Assembly: GCA_945869695.1 (NCBI GenBank)
Contig: CAMBPV010000013.1
Span: forward strand, 1 to 44,624
DNA from: Prosthecobacter debontii
Lineage (GTDB): Bacteria > Verrucomicrobiota > Verrucomicrobiia > Verrucomicrobiales > Verrucomicrobiaceae
Direction: 5' to 3'
Length of the DNA: 44,624 bases
A program made the position numbers and the translations under genes. A model generated the notes under the pieces. It was not told where the DNA came from, ran no database searches, and worked only from the letters and a program-made list of their open reading frames with translations. This document shows, one piece after another, positions 24,937 to 34,291 of this stretch (positions are counted from its first letter, which is position 1; every line of letters begins with the position of its first letter).

Positions 24937-26643
24937 ATGCCTGACGATTCCAATCTCACCCCTGAACGCTCCGACTTCATCCGCGATATGATCGGACAAG
25001 ATGTGGCCGAGGGCCGCAATGATGGCTGGGTCATCACCCGTTTCCCCCCGGAGCCCAATGGTTATCTCCACATCGGCCACGCCAAGAGTATCTGCCTGAA
25101 CTTTGGCCTTTCTCTGGAAAATGCTCCAAAGGCCCGCTGCCACCTCCGTTTTGACGATACCAATCCTGTCAAAGAAGATACCGAGTATGTCGATAGCATC
25201 ATGGAGGATGTGCGCTGGCTCGGCTTCGATTGGGGCCAATACCTTTTTTACGCCAGTGACTACTTCGAAAAGCTCTACGCATTTGCGGAGCAACTGATCA
25301 CCAAAGGCCTCGCTTACGTCGATGACCTCACGTCAGAGCAGATGCGTGAGTTCCGTGGCACACTGACCGAGCCTGGTCGCGACAGCCCGCATCGTAGCCG
25401 CACAGTCGAGGAAAACCTGGACCTTTTCCGCCGCATGAGGGCGGGAGAATTTTCGGATGGAGCACGCATCCTGCGCGCAAAGATCGACATGGCGCACCCG
25501 AACATGAACATGCGTGATCCCGCTCTTTACCGCATTCTTCATGCTCACCACCACCGGACGGGCGACGCCTGGTGCATCTACCCGATGTACGACTACGCGC
25601 ACCCCTTGAGTGATGCGTTGGAGGGCATTACGCACTCACTTTGCACATTGGAGTTCGAGCATCATCGCCCTCTTTACGAGTGGCTCATCAATCACGCGGA
25701 AGGACTACCCAGCAACCCCTATCAACGTGAGTTTGCGAGGCTGAACCTGACCTATACCGTCATGAGTAAGAGAAAGCTTCTCTTCTTGGTCAAAGAGGGC
25801 CACGTGAGCGGTTGGGATGACCCGCGCATGCCCACCCTTTCTGGCTTCCGTCGCCGCGGCTACACGCCCGAGTCGATCCGTTCCTTCTGCCTAGCGGTCG
25901 GGCTCACCAAATTCAAATCGCTCACGGACGTCGCCGTTCTGGAACACACCATTCGTGAGGATCTCAACAAGCGCGCCCTTCGCGCCTATGCTGTGCTAAG
26001 GCCGATCAAGGTCATCATTGAAAACTACCCCGAAGATCAGGTGGAATACCTTGAAGCACCCAACAGCCCTGACAATCCAGAAGCAGGCATTCGCCAGATC
26101 CCCCTTTGCCGAGAGGTTTACATTGAGCAGGAAGACTTCATGGAGAATCCAATCGCCGGCTTCCATCGCCTTTTCCCCGGTGGTGAAGTCCGGCTGAAGT
26201 TTGCCTTTTGCATCATCTGCAAAGAAGTGATCAAAAATGCGGACGGGAGCATCAAGGAACTCATCTGCACTTTTGACGATACGACTCGCCACGGCAAAAA
26301 ACCGGAGGGCCGCACAAAGCCAAAAGGCATCATTCACTGGGTGAGCGCACGGCACGCCATCGACGCTGAGGTGCGGCTCTATGATCGTCTCTTCCGATCT
26401 GAGGAGCCCGATGCAGGAGAGTCCGATTTCCTCGAGGACATCAATCCCGATTCACTCACGGTGATTCAGAATGCAAAGTTGGAGCCAAGTTTGAAAGAAG
26501 CCACCGCTGGCAGCCACTATCAGTTTGAACGGGTGGGCTATTTCTACGTGGATCCGAAAGACAGCCAAGCCGGCCAACCTTTCTTCAATCGGACCGTGGG
26601 CCTCAAGGATAGTTGGGCCAAAGAAGGGCTGAAGAAGAGCTAA
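24937..26643 (+). CDS. glnS: Glutaminyl-tRNA synthetase
   Basis: The 568-residue class I synthetase charges tRNA-Gln with glutamine. It has [16 protein letters not shown] with the HIGH motif at residues 45-48, and the KMSKS-equivalent VMSKRKL with MSKRK at residues 276-280. That sequence matches the GlnRS form rather than GluRS. The beta-barrel anticodon-binding region follows ([20 protein letters not shown] and [10 protein letters not shown]). The length is close to the 554 residues of E. coli GlnRS. The stop codon (26641-26643) overlaps the stop codon of convergent lpxD (26640-26642), so there is no room for a terminator between them. Confidence 0.98.
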   Translation: MPDDSNLTPERSDFIRDMIGQDVAEGRNDGWVITRFPPEPNGYLHIGHAKSICLNFGLSLENAPKARCHLRFDDTNPVKEDTEYVDSIMEDVRWLGFDWGQYLFYASDYFEKLYAFAEQLITKGLAYVDDLTSEQMREFRGTLTEPGRDSPHRSRTVEENLDLFRRMRAGEFSDGARILRAKIDMAHPNMNMRDPALYRILHAHHHRTGDAWCIYPMYDYAHPLSDALEGITHSLCTLEFEHHRPLYEWLINHAEGLPSNPYQREFARLNLTYTVMSKRKLLFLVKEGHVSGWDDPRMPTLSGFRRRGYTPESIRSFCLAVGLTKFKSLTDVAVLEHTIREDLNKRALRAYAVLRPIKVIIENYPEDQVEYLEAPNSPDNPEAGIRQIPLCREVYIEQEDFMENPIAGFHRLFPGGEVRLKFAFCIICKEVIKNADGSIKELICTFDDTTRHGKKPEGRTKPKGIIHWVSARHAIDAEVRLYDRLFRSEEPDAGESDFLEDINPDSLTVIQNAKLEPSLKEATAGSHYQFERVGYFYVDPKDSQAGQPFFNRTVGLKDSWAKEGLKKS

Positions 26644-27668
26644 GCCTTTCCGACCCGCTCCTCCAGGGCTTTCACCCGAGCCGTGAGTTGCGGCAAGCGG
26701 CGGATGCCAACCTGTCGCTTGCGTTCCTCTTGAGCGGGCCCCGCTGGAAAGCCGAGGTAATTCTGCCCTGGAGCCACATCTTTAGTCACCCCACAGCGAC
26801 CACCGAGCGTTGTGCCTGAGCCGACTTTCACGTGTCCAGCCACGCCAGCCTGAGCAGCGATCACCACATAGTCACCGATCTGCGCACTTCCCGCGATGGC
26901 CACGCATGCCACCAGAATGCAATGCTTTCCAATCACCACGTTGTGGCCGATCTGCACCAGATTGTCAATCTTGGTGCCCTCTCCAATCCAAGTGCGTCCG
27001 AATCGTGCGCGATCCACCATCGACCCTGCGCCAATCTCCACATCATTGTCGATCTGCACGATCCCGGACTGTCTCACCTTCCGGTGGCGGCCATTTTCAA
27101 ACTCGTAGCCAAATCCATCAGCTCCGATGACCGCGCCTGAATGCAAGAACACGCGCTCACCGAGCACGCAGCCTGTGTGGACGGCGACGTGTGCAAAGAG
27201 CTTGGATCCTGCTCCAATCCGAGCATCACGCCCAACAAAGCAACCCGCGCCGATGGTGACTCCATCCTCAATGACCGCTCCATCCTCGATGACTGCGTGA
27301 GGGCCAATGGATACATTTGCAGGGTTACACGTGACTTTAGAGCCCAAGACCGCAGTTGAATGAATGCCTGCACAAAACGGCTCAGGCTGGACACCGTAGG
27401 TATCCACGATTTCCTCAAACCTCCTCGATGGATCTTCAACCCCGATACAGGCGACTCCGTCAGGAAAACCAGTCCAGTCCTTCGGAACTAAAACGGCTGC
27501 TGCACGGGTTGCAGAGAGCTCAGCCGCGTAACGCTGATCATGAAAAAAACTCAAGTCTCCAGGAATGGCCTGCCTCAATCCATCAAAACCGATGACCTCC
27601 GTAGCGGCGTCCCCCGAAAGGAGACATCCGTCCACAAGACTCAAAAGCTCCTTCAGCGATAACTTCAT
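26640..27668 (-). CDS. lpxD: UDP-3-O-acylglucosamine N-acyltransferase
   Basis: The 342-residue enzyme adds the second acyl chain to UDP-3-O-acyl-glucosamine in lipid A synthesis, using acyl-ACP in the cytoplasm. An N-terminal uridine-binding domain (about residues 1-100) is followed by hexapeptide repeats forming a left-handed beta helix ([20 protein letters not shown] and similar). Catalytic His242 lies in QIGHNVVIG, and the closing YLGFPA motif is present. A C-terminal helix ends ALEERVGKA. Its presence indicates a lipid A-containing outer membrane. The desaturase gene lies 52 bases upstream on the same strand; cotranscription is possible. Confidence 0.97.
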   Translation of the reverse strand: MKLSLKELLSLVDGCLLSGDAATEVIGFDGLRQAIPGDLSFFHDQRYAAELSATRAAAVLVPKDWTGFPDGVACIGVEDPSRRFEEIVDTYGVQPEPFCAGIHSTAVLGSKVTCNPANVSIGPHAVIEDGAVIEDGVTIGAGCFVGRDARIGAGSKLFAHVAVHTGCVLGERVFLHSGAVIGADGFGYEFENGRHRKVRQSGIVQIDNDVEIGAGSMVDRARFGRTWIGEGTKIDNLVQIGHNVVIGKHCILVACVAIAGSAQIGDYVVIAAQAGVAGHVKVGSGTTLGGRCGVTKDVAPGQNYLGFPAGPAQEERKRQVGIRRLPQLTARVKALEERVGKA

Positions 27669-27720
27669 TGTGCGGCCAAGTTAGCCTAGCGCCAACTGAA
27701 GAGTGATGGGGACGTCATGG

Positions 27721-28851
27721 CTAGTGCATTGCTTGCTGTGATCTCATGGCCCCAACCGCCTCGGACTGCGCTTTTTCGTCTTCGGCAGCCTTTTCTTTTG
27801 CCTGCTGGATTTCACGACGCACTTCCCGAAGCCTCTTGTAACCCACCAGCTTTTTCTGCTGCTCATCCCAAAGGCGCAGAGAGATCGTCTTCAGGCTGGC
27901 GAGCATGGTAATCGGCGGCACCTCACTGAACAAGGGGTGAGAGTGGTGGCAACGCTCCAGGTTGTAATTCGGGATTCGCGAGCTCAGATGATGAATGTGG
28001 TGAAAGCCGATGTTTCCAGTGAACCACTGAAGAATCTTCGGAAGTTTGTAGAAAGAACTGCCTTCAATGGCCGCTGCCGTGTAGTCCCATTCGTCCCGGC
28101 GCTCCCAGTACACATCCTCAAATTGATGTTGGACATAGAACATCCAGACTCCAGCGGCACCCGAGAGTGCGGTGATCAGAACCTGAAGACACACATAGGT
28201 CCAGAATCCAAAAAAGTAGCTCATCACCGCACCGACTGCCAAAATCGAGAGCGTGGTCAACCAGACTGAATTTTTCTCGCGTCGAGGCGCCTTTTTATTC
28301 GGCACACGCTGGTAAAACAGGAACAAGCCAAGAGGAGCGATCACAAAGAGAATCACCGGATTCCTCGCAAGACGGTAAGCGAATCGCTTCCATCGCGATG
28401 ACTCGATGTATTCCTGGATCGTGAGGGTCCAGATATCACCCGTGCCCCGACGATCCAGATCCCCTGATGTTTGGTGATGCAGCGCATGTTCCCAGCGCCA
28501 GTGCGCGTAAGGGGTAAAGGTGATCACGCCAGTGATGAAACCCACAATGTCATTGGCCCTTTTGGACGGCAAAAAGGACCCGTGCCCGCAGTCGTGAAAG
28601 ATGATGAAGATGCGGACCACCAAGCCGGCCATCAGGATGGCGAGCCCCAAGGTAATCCAGTAAGAAACCGAAAGGCTCAAATACATCAGATACCAGCCCA
28701 CTGCGAAGGGGACGAGAGTGTTCACCAACTGCCAGACCGCTCGAGGAGTGGAGGCCTGAGTGTAGTCAGCGACGATCGCCTTCCATTCAGTGATCGTTGG
28801 CAGTTTCTTGGGCTTTTCCTGGGCAGACTCCGTGGGGGATACGTTGGTCAT
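27721..28851 (-). CDS. Membrane fatty acid desaturase
   Basis: The 376-residue integral membrane di-iron desaturase shows all three histidine boxes: HDCGH at residues 86-90, HALHH at 122-126 and HHIHH at 284-288. Hydrophobic pairs of helices lie before box 1 and between boxes 2 and 3. It resembles the acyl-lipid delta-12/omega-6 type and would introduce a double bond in phospholipid acyl chains, maintaining membrane fluidity. The electron donor is not encoded nearby. A charged Gln/Lys/Glu-rich C-terminal tail of about 50 residues follows the catalytic domain. I chose ATG 28851 (MTNVSPTESAQEK) rather than 29034, because the extra 61 residues are low in family-like sequence and include unconserved Cys. 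lpxD follows. Confidence 0.92.
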   Translation of the reverse strand: MTNVSPTESAQEKPKKLPTITEWKAIVADYTQASTPRAVWQLVNTLVPFAVGWYLMYLSLSVSYWITLGLAILMAGLVVRIFIIFHDCGHGSFLPSKRANDIVGFITGVITFTPYAHWRWEHALHHQTSGDLDRRGTGDIWTLTIQEYIESSRWKRFAYRLARNPVILFVIAPLGLFLFYQRVPNKKAPRREKNSVWLTTLSILAVGAVMSYFFGFWTYVCLQVLITALSGAAGVWMFYVQHQFEDVYWERRDEWDYTAAAIEGSSFYKLPKILQWFTGNIGFHHIHHLSSRIPNYNLERCHHSHPLFSEVPPITMLASLKTISLRLWDEQQKKLVGYKRLREVRREIQQAKEKAAEDEKAQSEAVGAMRSQQAMH

Positions 28852-29112
28852 CTTGATTGGTAGTTTGGCACTGAATCGATTGACGATGAGGTTGGATGGG
28901 CTTGAGACACAGTCGCACAAGCGGCAAAGCGCCGGAATGCTAGGAGAAAACTGCAAAAAAACAACTCCCATCTTCCGGAAGTTTAATCTCTCTGCGGTCG
29001 AATGCATGGCTCCCTTGTGATTACGAGCCAACACCTCAAAGGTTGTTCATCCTTCTCTTCAATTGCGATGGCGGGTTCTGATTTTGAGCCAGCCAGGCCT
29101 TGCCCTTCGCAT

Positions 29113-29140
29113 TTGACTTTGCAGTCCCCGCGCCAACAAT
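29113..29140 (+). promoter_or_regulatory. Possible promoter immediately upstream of dhaL
   Basis: TTGACT (29113-29118) and AACAAT (29135-29140) are 16 bases apart. The predicted start point would fall almost at ATG 29149, implying a leaderless transcript. The -10 has only four matches, so this is tentative. The 297-base divergent gap 28852-29148 shows nothing else clear. Confidence 0.28.
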
Positions 29141-29148
29141 GCGCAGCC

Positions 29149-29784
29149 ATGCCCAAGTCATCCCTCTCAAAAGACGAAGTCAAAGCCATGCTCCTGCTGG
29201 CTTGTGAACGCATCATCGCCGCAGAACCTCAGCTCTCCGAGGCAGATCGAAACCTCGGCGATGGCGACCACGGTCTCGGGATGCAACGTGGAATGACCGC
29301 CGCCGCTGAAAAGCTGAACAGCGGAGACGTCGAATCGATTGAAAAGGCCTTCTCCTCCGTCGGCATGGCCATGATGAGCAGCATGGGCGGGGCCAGTGGA
29401 GCCATTTTTGGCACCTTTTTCCGGAATGGAGGCAAAGCAGTCAGCGGCCAAGACACTTTCACCGCCTCCGGCCTTGCTGCCTTTCTTCGGGCGGGTGTTG
29501 AAGGCGTCAAACAACGTGGAGGAGCTGCCGTCGGAGATAAAACCGTCGTGGACGCCATGGAACCAGCTGCCGCGAAGGCAGAGCAAGTGCGCGAACTCGA
29601 TCTCCCCTCTGCCATTCAGGCTGTCGCCGCAGCTGCGGATGAGGGCTTAGAAGCCAGCAAGGCACTCGTGGCCAAGTTCGGTCGCGCCAAAACACTCGGC
29701 GATGGCTGCATCGGCTTCCCAGATGCTGGAGCTCTGTCCGTGACGGTCATCATCGGTGCAATGCGGGACTTCATCCTCGCCTAA
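29149..29784 (+). CDS. dhaL: DhaL-like ADP/ATP-binding subunit of a dihydroxyacetone-type kinase
   Basis: The 211-residue protein is the nucleotide-binding half of a two-subunit kinase. Asp33, Asp38 and Asp40 in DRNLGDGDHGLGM correspond to the Mg-ADP-binding aspartates of DhaL, and GGASGAIFGTFF and GDKTVVDAMEPA are further family motifs. In the known system DhaL phosphorylates a substrate covalently held by DhaK, using ATP or a phosphotransferase donor DhaM. No dhaK or dhaM is in this window, so its partner must be elsewhere or the protein serves another sugar-like substrate. ATG 29149 begins at the family N terminus; in-frame starts upstream at 29002 add 49 unlikely residues. Confidence 0.9.
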   Translation: MPKSSLSKDEVKAMLLLACERIIAAEPQLSEADRNLGDGDHGLGMQRGMTAAAEKLNSGDVESIEKAFSSVGMAMMSSMGGASGAIFGTFFRNGGKAVSGQDTFTASGLAAFLRAGVEGVKQRGGAAVGDKTVVDAMEPAAAKAEQVRELDLPSAIQAVAAAADEGLEASKALVAKFGRAKTLGDGCIGFPDAGALSVTVIIGAMRDFILA

Positions 29785-29811
29785 TCATGCGCCATCCATA
29801 TTGAAAGAAAA

Positions 29812-29839
29812 AGGCCGGAGCGCTTTCGCACTCCGGCCT
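29812..29839 (-). terminator. Intrinsic terminator of amt
   Basis: On the minus strand a 12-bp stem (AGGCCGGAGTGC with GCGCTCCGGCCT, one U-G wobble) closes on GAAA and is followed by TTTTCTTTC. In the plus direction the tail after dhaL is less T-rich but may still work. Confidence 0.85.
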
Positions 29840-29870
29840 CGTTATTATTCAGATTCCAACGACGGGCAAA

Positions 29871-31421
29871 TCAATGCTCGTAGCCGGCCTCGCCATGATC
29901 GCTCAGGTCAAGTCCGATGGACTCTTCTTCAGAAGTCGGACGGAGACCCACGATTGCCTTAACAATTAGGGTGATCACGAAAGTCGCCACGACTGAAAGC
30001 ACGATCGTTAGGATCGCCGCCTTAATCTGAGCACCCACAAGGCCGCCTTCGGTGACCAGTTTGGCAAGACCATTTGGGACAGCGTAGGTTTCGCTCACCA
30101 AGTTGGCGTTCACCTTGTCGGTCGCGAGGACACCCGTGATGATGGCACCCAAGGTTCCGCCGACTCCGTGGATGCCGAAGGTGTCGAGAGCATCATCGTA
30201 TCCGATTTTGCCTTTAACAAACACCACGGCAAAGTAAGGGATCACAGCTGCAAGGACACCGATGATCATCGCGCCTTTGGCGGTAACAAAGCCGGCAGCA
30301 GGAGTGATGACGACCAAGCCAGCCACAGCACCGGAGCACAGTCCAAGGACGGATGGCTTGCCTTTGTGAAGCTTCTCGACCAATCCCCACACGAACGTGG
30401 CTGTAGCAGCCGCGAGCGTCGTGGTCATGAATGCTTGGGAAGCGATGCCGTCAGCAGCGAGCGCTGAACCTGCATTAAATCCATACCAACCCACCCAGAG
30501 CATACCCGTGCCAACCATGACGAGCACCATCGAGTGAGGCGCCATCTTTTCCTTCCCGAAGCCGGAGCGCTTACCGAGCATCAAGCAAAGAACCAGAGCG
30601 CTCCAACCGGAGCTCATGTGAACCACCGTGCCACCCGCGAAGTCGATTGCAGGGATTTTCGCACCACCGTTCCACACACCATTCATGAGACCATCAAAAC
30701 CCCACACCATGTGAGCGAGGGGGAAGTAAACCACGAACATCCAGATGGCGACGAAGAGCATCACCGCGCTGAACTTCATGCGCTCAGCGATCGCACCCAC
30801 GATCAGCGCAGGCGTGATGATTGCGAACATGAGTTGATACATGGAGAACGTCGCTTGGGACGGCCAGCCTGTGTAGTTTCCGTTTGGCGCACCACCGACT
30901 CCTTCAAGGAAGAAGTACTTGAAGCTGCCAAGGTAAGGAGCCCATGCGGGGGCACCTTCAGCAGGATGCTCGCCGAAGATCAGGGAGTAGCCAACGAAAT
31001 ACCAAAGGATCGTCACCAACCCAGCGATACCCAAACATTGAGCCAACACACTGAGAACATTCTTCGAGCGGACCAGGCCACCGTAGAAAAGAGCCAGCCC
31101 GGGAAGAGTCATGAACAGAACCAGAGCAGCGCACACCATCAAGAACGCATTGTGCCCTGGACCAGCTAAGCCGTTTAATTTTCCCTCGGCAGAAGGTGCC
31201 AAGTTGTTGAAATACTGCTCCAAATCACCCACCCTGGCGGCAAGTTCTTCGGCAGTAGGTGGCGCAGCGGGAGCGGCAGCAGCCGGTTCAGCGGGGGCTG
31301 CCGCAGCAGGAGCAGGCGGCGCCGCATCAGGGGTTTGAGCGATGGCGGACGCTCCGGCGAGCGTGCCTGCGATCACCCACGATAGGGCAATGTTTTTCAA
31401 CGTGGCGGTGGTTCTCATCAT
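29871..31421 (-). CDS. amt: Ammonium transporter Amt/MEP/Rh family
   Basis: The 516-residue protein begins with a signal peptide, then an Ala/Pro-rich segment and TAEELAARVGDLEQYF (to about residue 80), before the eleven-helix Amt core. Core motifs include LALFYGGLVRSKNVLS, the conserved Asp and first channel His region in AIDFAGGTVVHMSSG, and GIHGVGGTLGAIITG with the second twin-histidine site. It takes up ammonium across the inner membrane. No glnK (PII) gene is adjacent, although many bacteria pair the two. A perfect sigma-54 site lies about 100 bases upstream, pointing to nitrogen control. Start at 31421 or 31418. The A/P-rich periplasmic extension is longer than the usual Amt N terminus. 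Confidence 0.96.
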   Translation of the reverse strand: MMRTTATLKNIALSWVIAGTLAGASAIAQTPDAAPPAPAAAAPAEPAAAAPAAPPTAEELAARVGDLEQYFNNLAPSAEGKLNGLAGPGHNAFLMVCAALVLFMTLPGLALFYGGLVRSKNVLSVLAQCLGIAGLVTILWYFVGYSLIFGEHPAEGAPAWAPYLGSFKYFFLEGVGGAPNGNYTGWPSQATFSMYQLMFAIITPALIVGAIAERMKFSAVMLFVAIWMFVVYFPLAHMVWGFDGLMNGVWNGGAKIPAIDFAGGTVVHMSSGWSALVLCLMLGKRSGFGKEKMAPHSMVLVMVGTGMLWVGWYGFNAGSALAADGIASQAFMTTTLAAATATFVWGLVEKLHKGKPSVLGLCSGAVAGLVVITPAAGFVTAKGAMIIGVLAAVIPYFAVVFVKGKIGYDDALDTFGIHGVGGTLGAIITGVLATDKVNANLVSETYAVPNGLAKLVTEGGLVGAQIKAAILTIVLSVVATFVITLIVKAIVGLRPTSEEESIGLDLSDHGEAGYEH

Positions 31422-31517
31422 TTGCTTGGTTTGATATTGCTTGGTTTCGTCTCTCAGAAGATCGACCCGCGTTTGCGGACCGAATTTATGAGTTCACGAG
31501 TATTGACTCCTCATTCC

Positions 31518-31534
31518 TAGCAATCACCGTGCCA
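31518..31534 (-). promoter_or_regulatory. Sigma-54 (RpoN) promoter for amt
   Basis: On the minus strand the sequence TGGCACGGTGATTGCTA matches the -24/-12 consensus TGGCACG-N4-TTGCW exactly, with correct spacing. It points toward amt, whose start is at 31421, giving a leader of roughly 85 bases. RpoN control, with an NtrC-type activator, is well known for ammonium transporters. No clear dyad activator site was found upstream to 31690. Confidence 0.85.
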
Positions 31535-31689
31535 AGATTTGTCAGGGATTTATTTGAAGCGCTTATTTTGAGGCACCCAGCGTCCATTTCGGTCTCAAAT
31601 TCCAGGCTTGTGTGAAGGGATGCTTCCCGGTTAAAATGCATCAATTCAAGGTTACAACGAGCGTCCGCAAATCCAACCCTGTTCCTGAT

Positions 31690-34278
31690 ATGAAAAACAC
31701 TCAACTCAGTCCCTCGCGACTGTCTTCTCTGCTGGGTGTGCTCATCATCCTCACAGAACACCTTGGCTCTGCGGCCTTACCGACTTTGCACCTGAAGCCA
31801 GCGGTGCAGGATCAGTTTCACGCACCCACCGCGATCGCGGCAGCAAATGATGGCAGCGGACGCGTCTTTGTGTGTGATCAGCCAGGCATCATCTACATCA
31901 TTCAAAATGGGCTGCTTCTGCCTACACCGTTTCTCAATATCTCCAGCACAGCAGTCAACATCGCACACCGGAAAGTTCTGGGGCTCACGAGTTCCTACGA
32001 TGAACGTGGGCTTCTCAGCATGGCGTTTCATCCCGGCTATGCCAACCCCGCTTCCGCAGGTTTTCGTAAATTTTTTGTGAGCTACAACAAGGCCTACCAA
32101 GCCGGCCTTGATCCACCACCCCACAATGGTGGCACATGGACACCGAACTGCACGACGGTTATCGCCGAGTTTCAAGTTTCAGCCGATGATCCAAACGTGG
32201 CGGACCCACTCTCGGAGCGTAGGCTGCTTCTGTATCCGCAACCCCAGAGCAATCACAACGGCGGAAACATCGTTTTTGATGCCGATGGCCTGCTCTACAT
32301 TGGCAGTGGCGATGGAGGGAGCGCTGATGACAATAACGTTGGCCACACTGGTGGAGCCAACACTAACCCAAGACCAACTGGCGCTCTCGGTAACGGCCAA
32401 GACAAGACAGTTTTTTTGGGCAAAATTCTTCGCATTGATCCATTGGGCACGAACGGTCCCGGTGGCCAGTATGGCATTCCGGCTTCCAATCCCTTCGTTG
32501 GTGCGGGGGGTGGCGTGAAGGCTGAAATCTATGCGTTCGGCATTCGGAATCCGTGGGGGCTCGCCTTCGATGACGGCTACGGAGGCACAGGACGCCTCTT
32601 CTGCGCCGACGTCGGTCAGGGACGAATCGAAGAGATCAACTTGATCACCAACGGCGGCAACTACGGCTGGCGTTACCTTGAAGGCACGGAGCGTCCGACT
32701 TTTTCATCCACAATGACGCATCCAGGCGGAACGCTGATCGATCCTATTTTACAATACGGCCATCCGGGCATGACGGGCTCGTCACTTCCGTTACTCGGGC
32801 TTTCCATCACTGGCGGTTACGTCTATCGCGGCACCGCCATCCCTGCACTCCAGGGCAGTTATGTCTTTGGAGACTATGGTGCGACCAATGGGGCTGCAAG
32901 CGGCCGAATGATGGCTCTTGAGCCAACGGTGCCAGGCGGTGATGTGGGCACCGGAGCCTACACCTTTCACACCGCTTTGTCGCTCGTGGGTCCGAATCCG
33001 TTCCCGATTCGAGTGCTCTGCCTCGGCGAGGATGAGAACGGCGAGATCTACGTGGGCGGCAAAGTGAGCGGCGGTGTGCTTGCGCTACAAACGGGCCTTC
33101 CAAATGGAGCGATTTACAAGATCGTGCCAGCTCCCACTGTGGTGAATACCACAACCGTCGAACCCGTGAAGGACAATTCCATTTTCGGGGACCTCGGGCC
33201 GATGAGTGAAGAGTTAAGCAACGGCACGGGCAATCTCTTCGCCGGTCGAACGGGCTCGGGCATCAATCGACGCGCGCTCCTGAAATTCGATGTCTCCAGC
33301 ATTCCCGCAGGCTCTACCGTTGTCTCGGCAACTTTACAAATGACGGTAAATGACGTTGATGGCGCCAACCCCGGTGCCCGAAACTTTGATCTCTTCAAAC
33401 TACGTGAGGACTGGGGAGAAGCGGGCTCTTTTGATGCAAGCGGACCAGCCGTCGCACAAAACAATGATGCGACATGGGAGAACCGCTTTTACTCCGCCTC
33501 GACACCCATTCCCTGGAACTTCAGCATCAACAACATGCCTTATTGGAACTCTTCGTCTGCGGTGGCGAGCCTTAATTCCATTGGCAATTACACCTGGACT
33601 CACCAACTCTTCGGGGACGTGCGCTCGTGGCTGGCAAATCCGTCTTCCAACCAGGGATGGATTCTGATCGGAAACGAGGGAGTGATTGGCACGGCCAAAC
33701 AGTTCGAAAGTCGTGAGAGCGCCACACCTGCCGTGCGTCCGAGGCTCACCATTACGCATGTGCCGCCCGCGCCGTTCGAGACTTGGCTGGCGACCTATTT
33801 CCCGGGTTTACCTGCGGGTGGGTTTTTCGATCCAGACGGAGAGCGTGACGTGTCGATCGACTACGACCGCAATGGCACGACGGACCTGCACATCCTCACC
33901 GACAAAGATGGCTTCAAGCACCAGATCGAGTATGCCTACGGTTTCAGCCCCCTCGTCGCTGATGCACCAGGGAGCGATAACTTCACCAGCACCATGGCAC
34001 CTGGTGCCGCAGGAAGCACTGACTTGACCCTCACTTTTCGTCGAAACAGCGCGGCCACTGATCTGACCTACCAATTGCAGATCAGCAGCGATCTCACGAA
34101 TTGGACCACGGTGGCGCAGAGCTCAGGAGGCGCCATGGCTGTGGGTCAAAACGGCGGCGTGGTGCAGTCAGACAATGTCCTGAGCGGAAGTGCGCGTGTT
34201 GTCACCGTTCTCAAAAATCTTGCGGCTGGTTTCAACAGCAAACAGTTCGTCCGGCTCCGGGTTGATCGGGCACCTTGA
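31690..34278 (+). CDS. Secreted glucose/sorbosone dehydrogenase-like propeller protein with DNRLRE domain
   Basis: The 862-residue protein begins with a signal peptide (MKNTQLSPSRLSSLLGVLII). Residues about 25-470 match the PQQ-type soluble aldose dehydrogenase (GSDH) propeller: NHNGG with candidate catalytic His189, GSGDGG, FGIRNPWGLAFD and GGNYGWRYLEG. Residues about 480-690 resemble a DNRLRE domain (LKFDVSSIPAGSTVVSATL and the closing RPRLTITH), a wall- or carbohydrate-binding module. The C-terminal 170 residues include FDPDGERDVSIDYDRNGT and a beta-rich segment common in verrucomicrobial secreted proteins. Whether it binds PQQ is not decidable here. ATG 31690 precedes the signal peptide; an upstream ATG at 31636 is less likely. 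It converges on the Rieske gene with a 13-base gap. Confidence 0.88.
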   Translation: MKNTQLSPSRLSSLLGVLIILTEHLGSAALPTLHLKPAVQDQFHAPTAIAAANDGSGRVFVCDQPGIIYIIQNGLLLPTPFLNISSTAVNIAHRKVLGLTSSYDERGLLSMAFHPGYANPASAGFRKFFVSYNKAYQAGLDPPPHNGGTWTPNCTTVIAEFQVSADDPNVADPLSERRLLLYPQPQSNHNGGNIVFDADGLLYIGSGDGGSADDNNVGHTGGANTNPRPTGALGNGQDKTVFLGKILRIDPLGTNGPGGQYGIPASNPFVGAGGGVKAEIYAFGIRNPWGLAFDDGYGGTGRLFCADVGQGRIEEINLITNGGNYGWRYLEGTERPTFSSTMTHPGGTLIDPILQYGHPGMTGSSLPLLGLSITGGYVYRGTAIPALQGSYVFGDYGATNGAASGRMMALEPTVPGGDVGTGAYTFHTALSLVGPNPFPIRVLCLGEDENGEIYVGGKVSGGVLALQTGLPNGAIYKIVPAPTVVNTTTVEPVKDNSIFGDLGPMSEELSNGTGNLFAGRTGSGINRRALLKFDVSSIPAGSTVVSATLQMTVNDVDGANPGARNFDLFKLREDWGEAGSFDASGPAVAQNNDATWENRFYSASTPIPWNFSINNMPYWNSSSAVASLNSIGNYTWTHQLFGDVRSWLANPSSNQGWILIGNEGVIGTAKQFESRESATPAVRPRLTITHVPPAPFETWLATYFPGLPAGGFFDPDGERDVSIDYDRNGTTDLHILTDKDGFKHQIEYAYGFSPLVADAPGSDNFTSTMAPGAAGSTDLTLTFRRNSAATDLTYQLQISSDLTNWTTVAQSSGGAMAVGQNGGVVQSDNVLSGSARVVTVLKNLAAGFNSKQFVRLRVDRAP

Positions 34279-34291
34279 TGATGCCCTTGGC

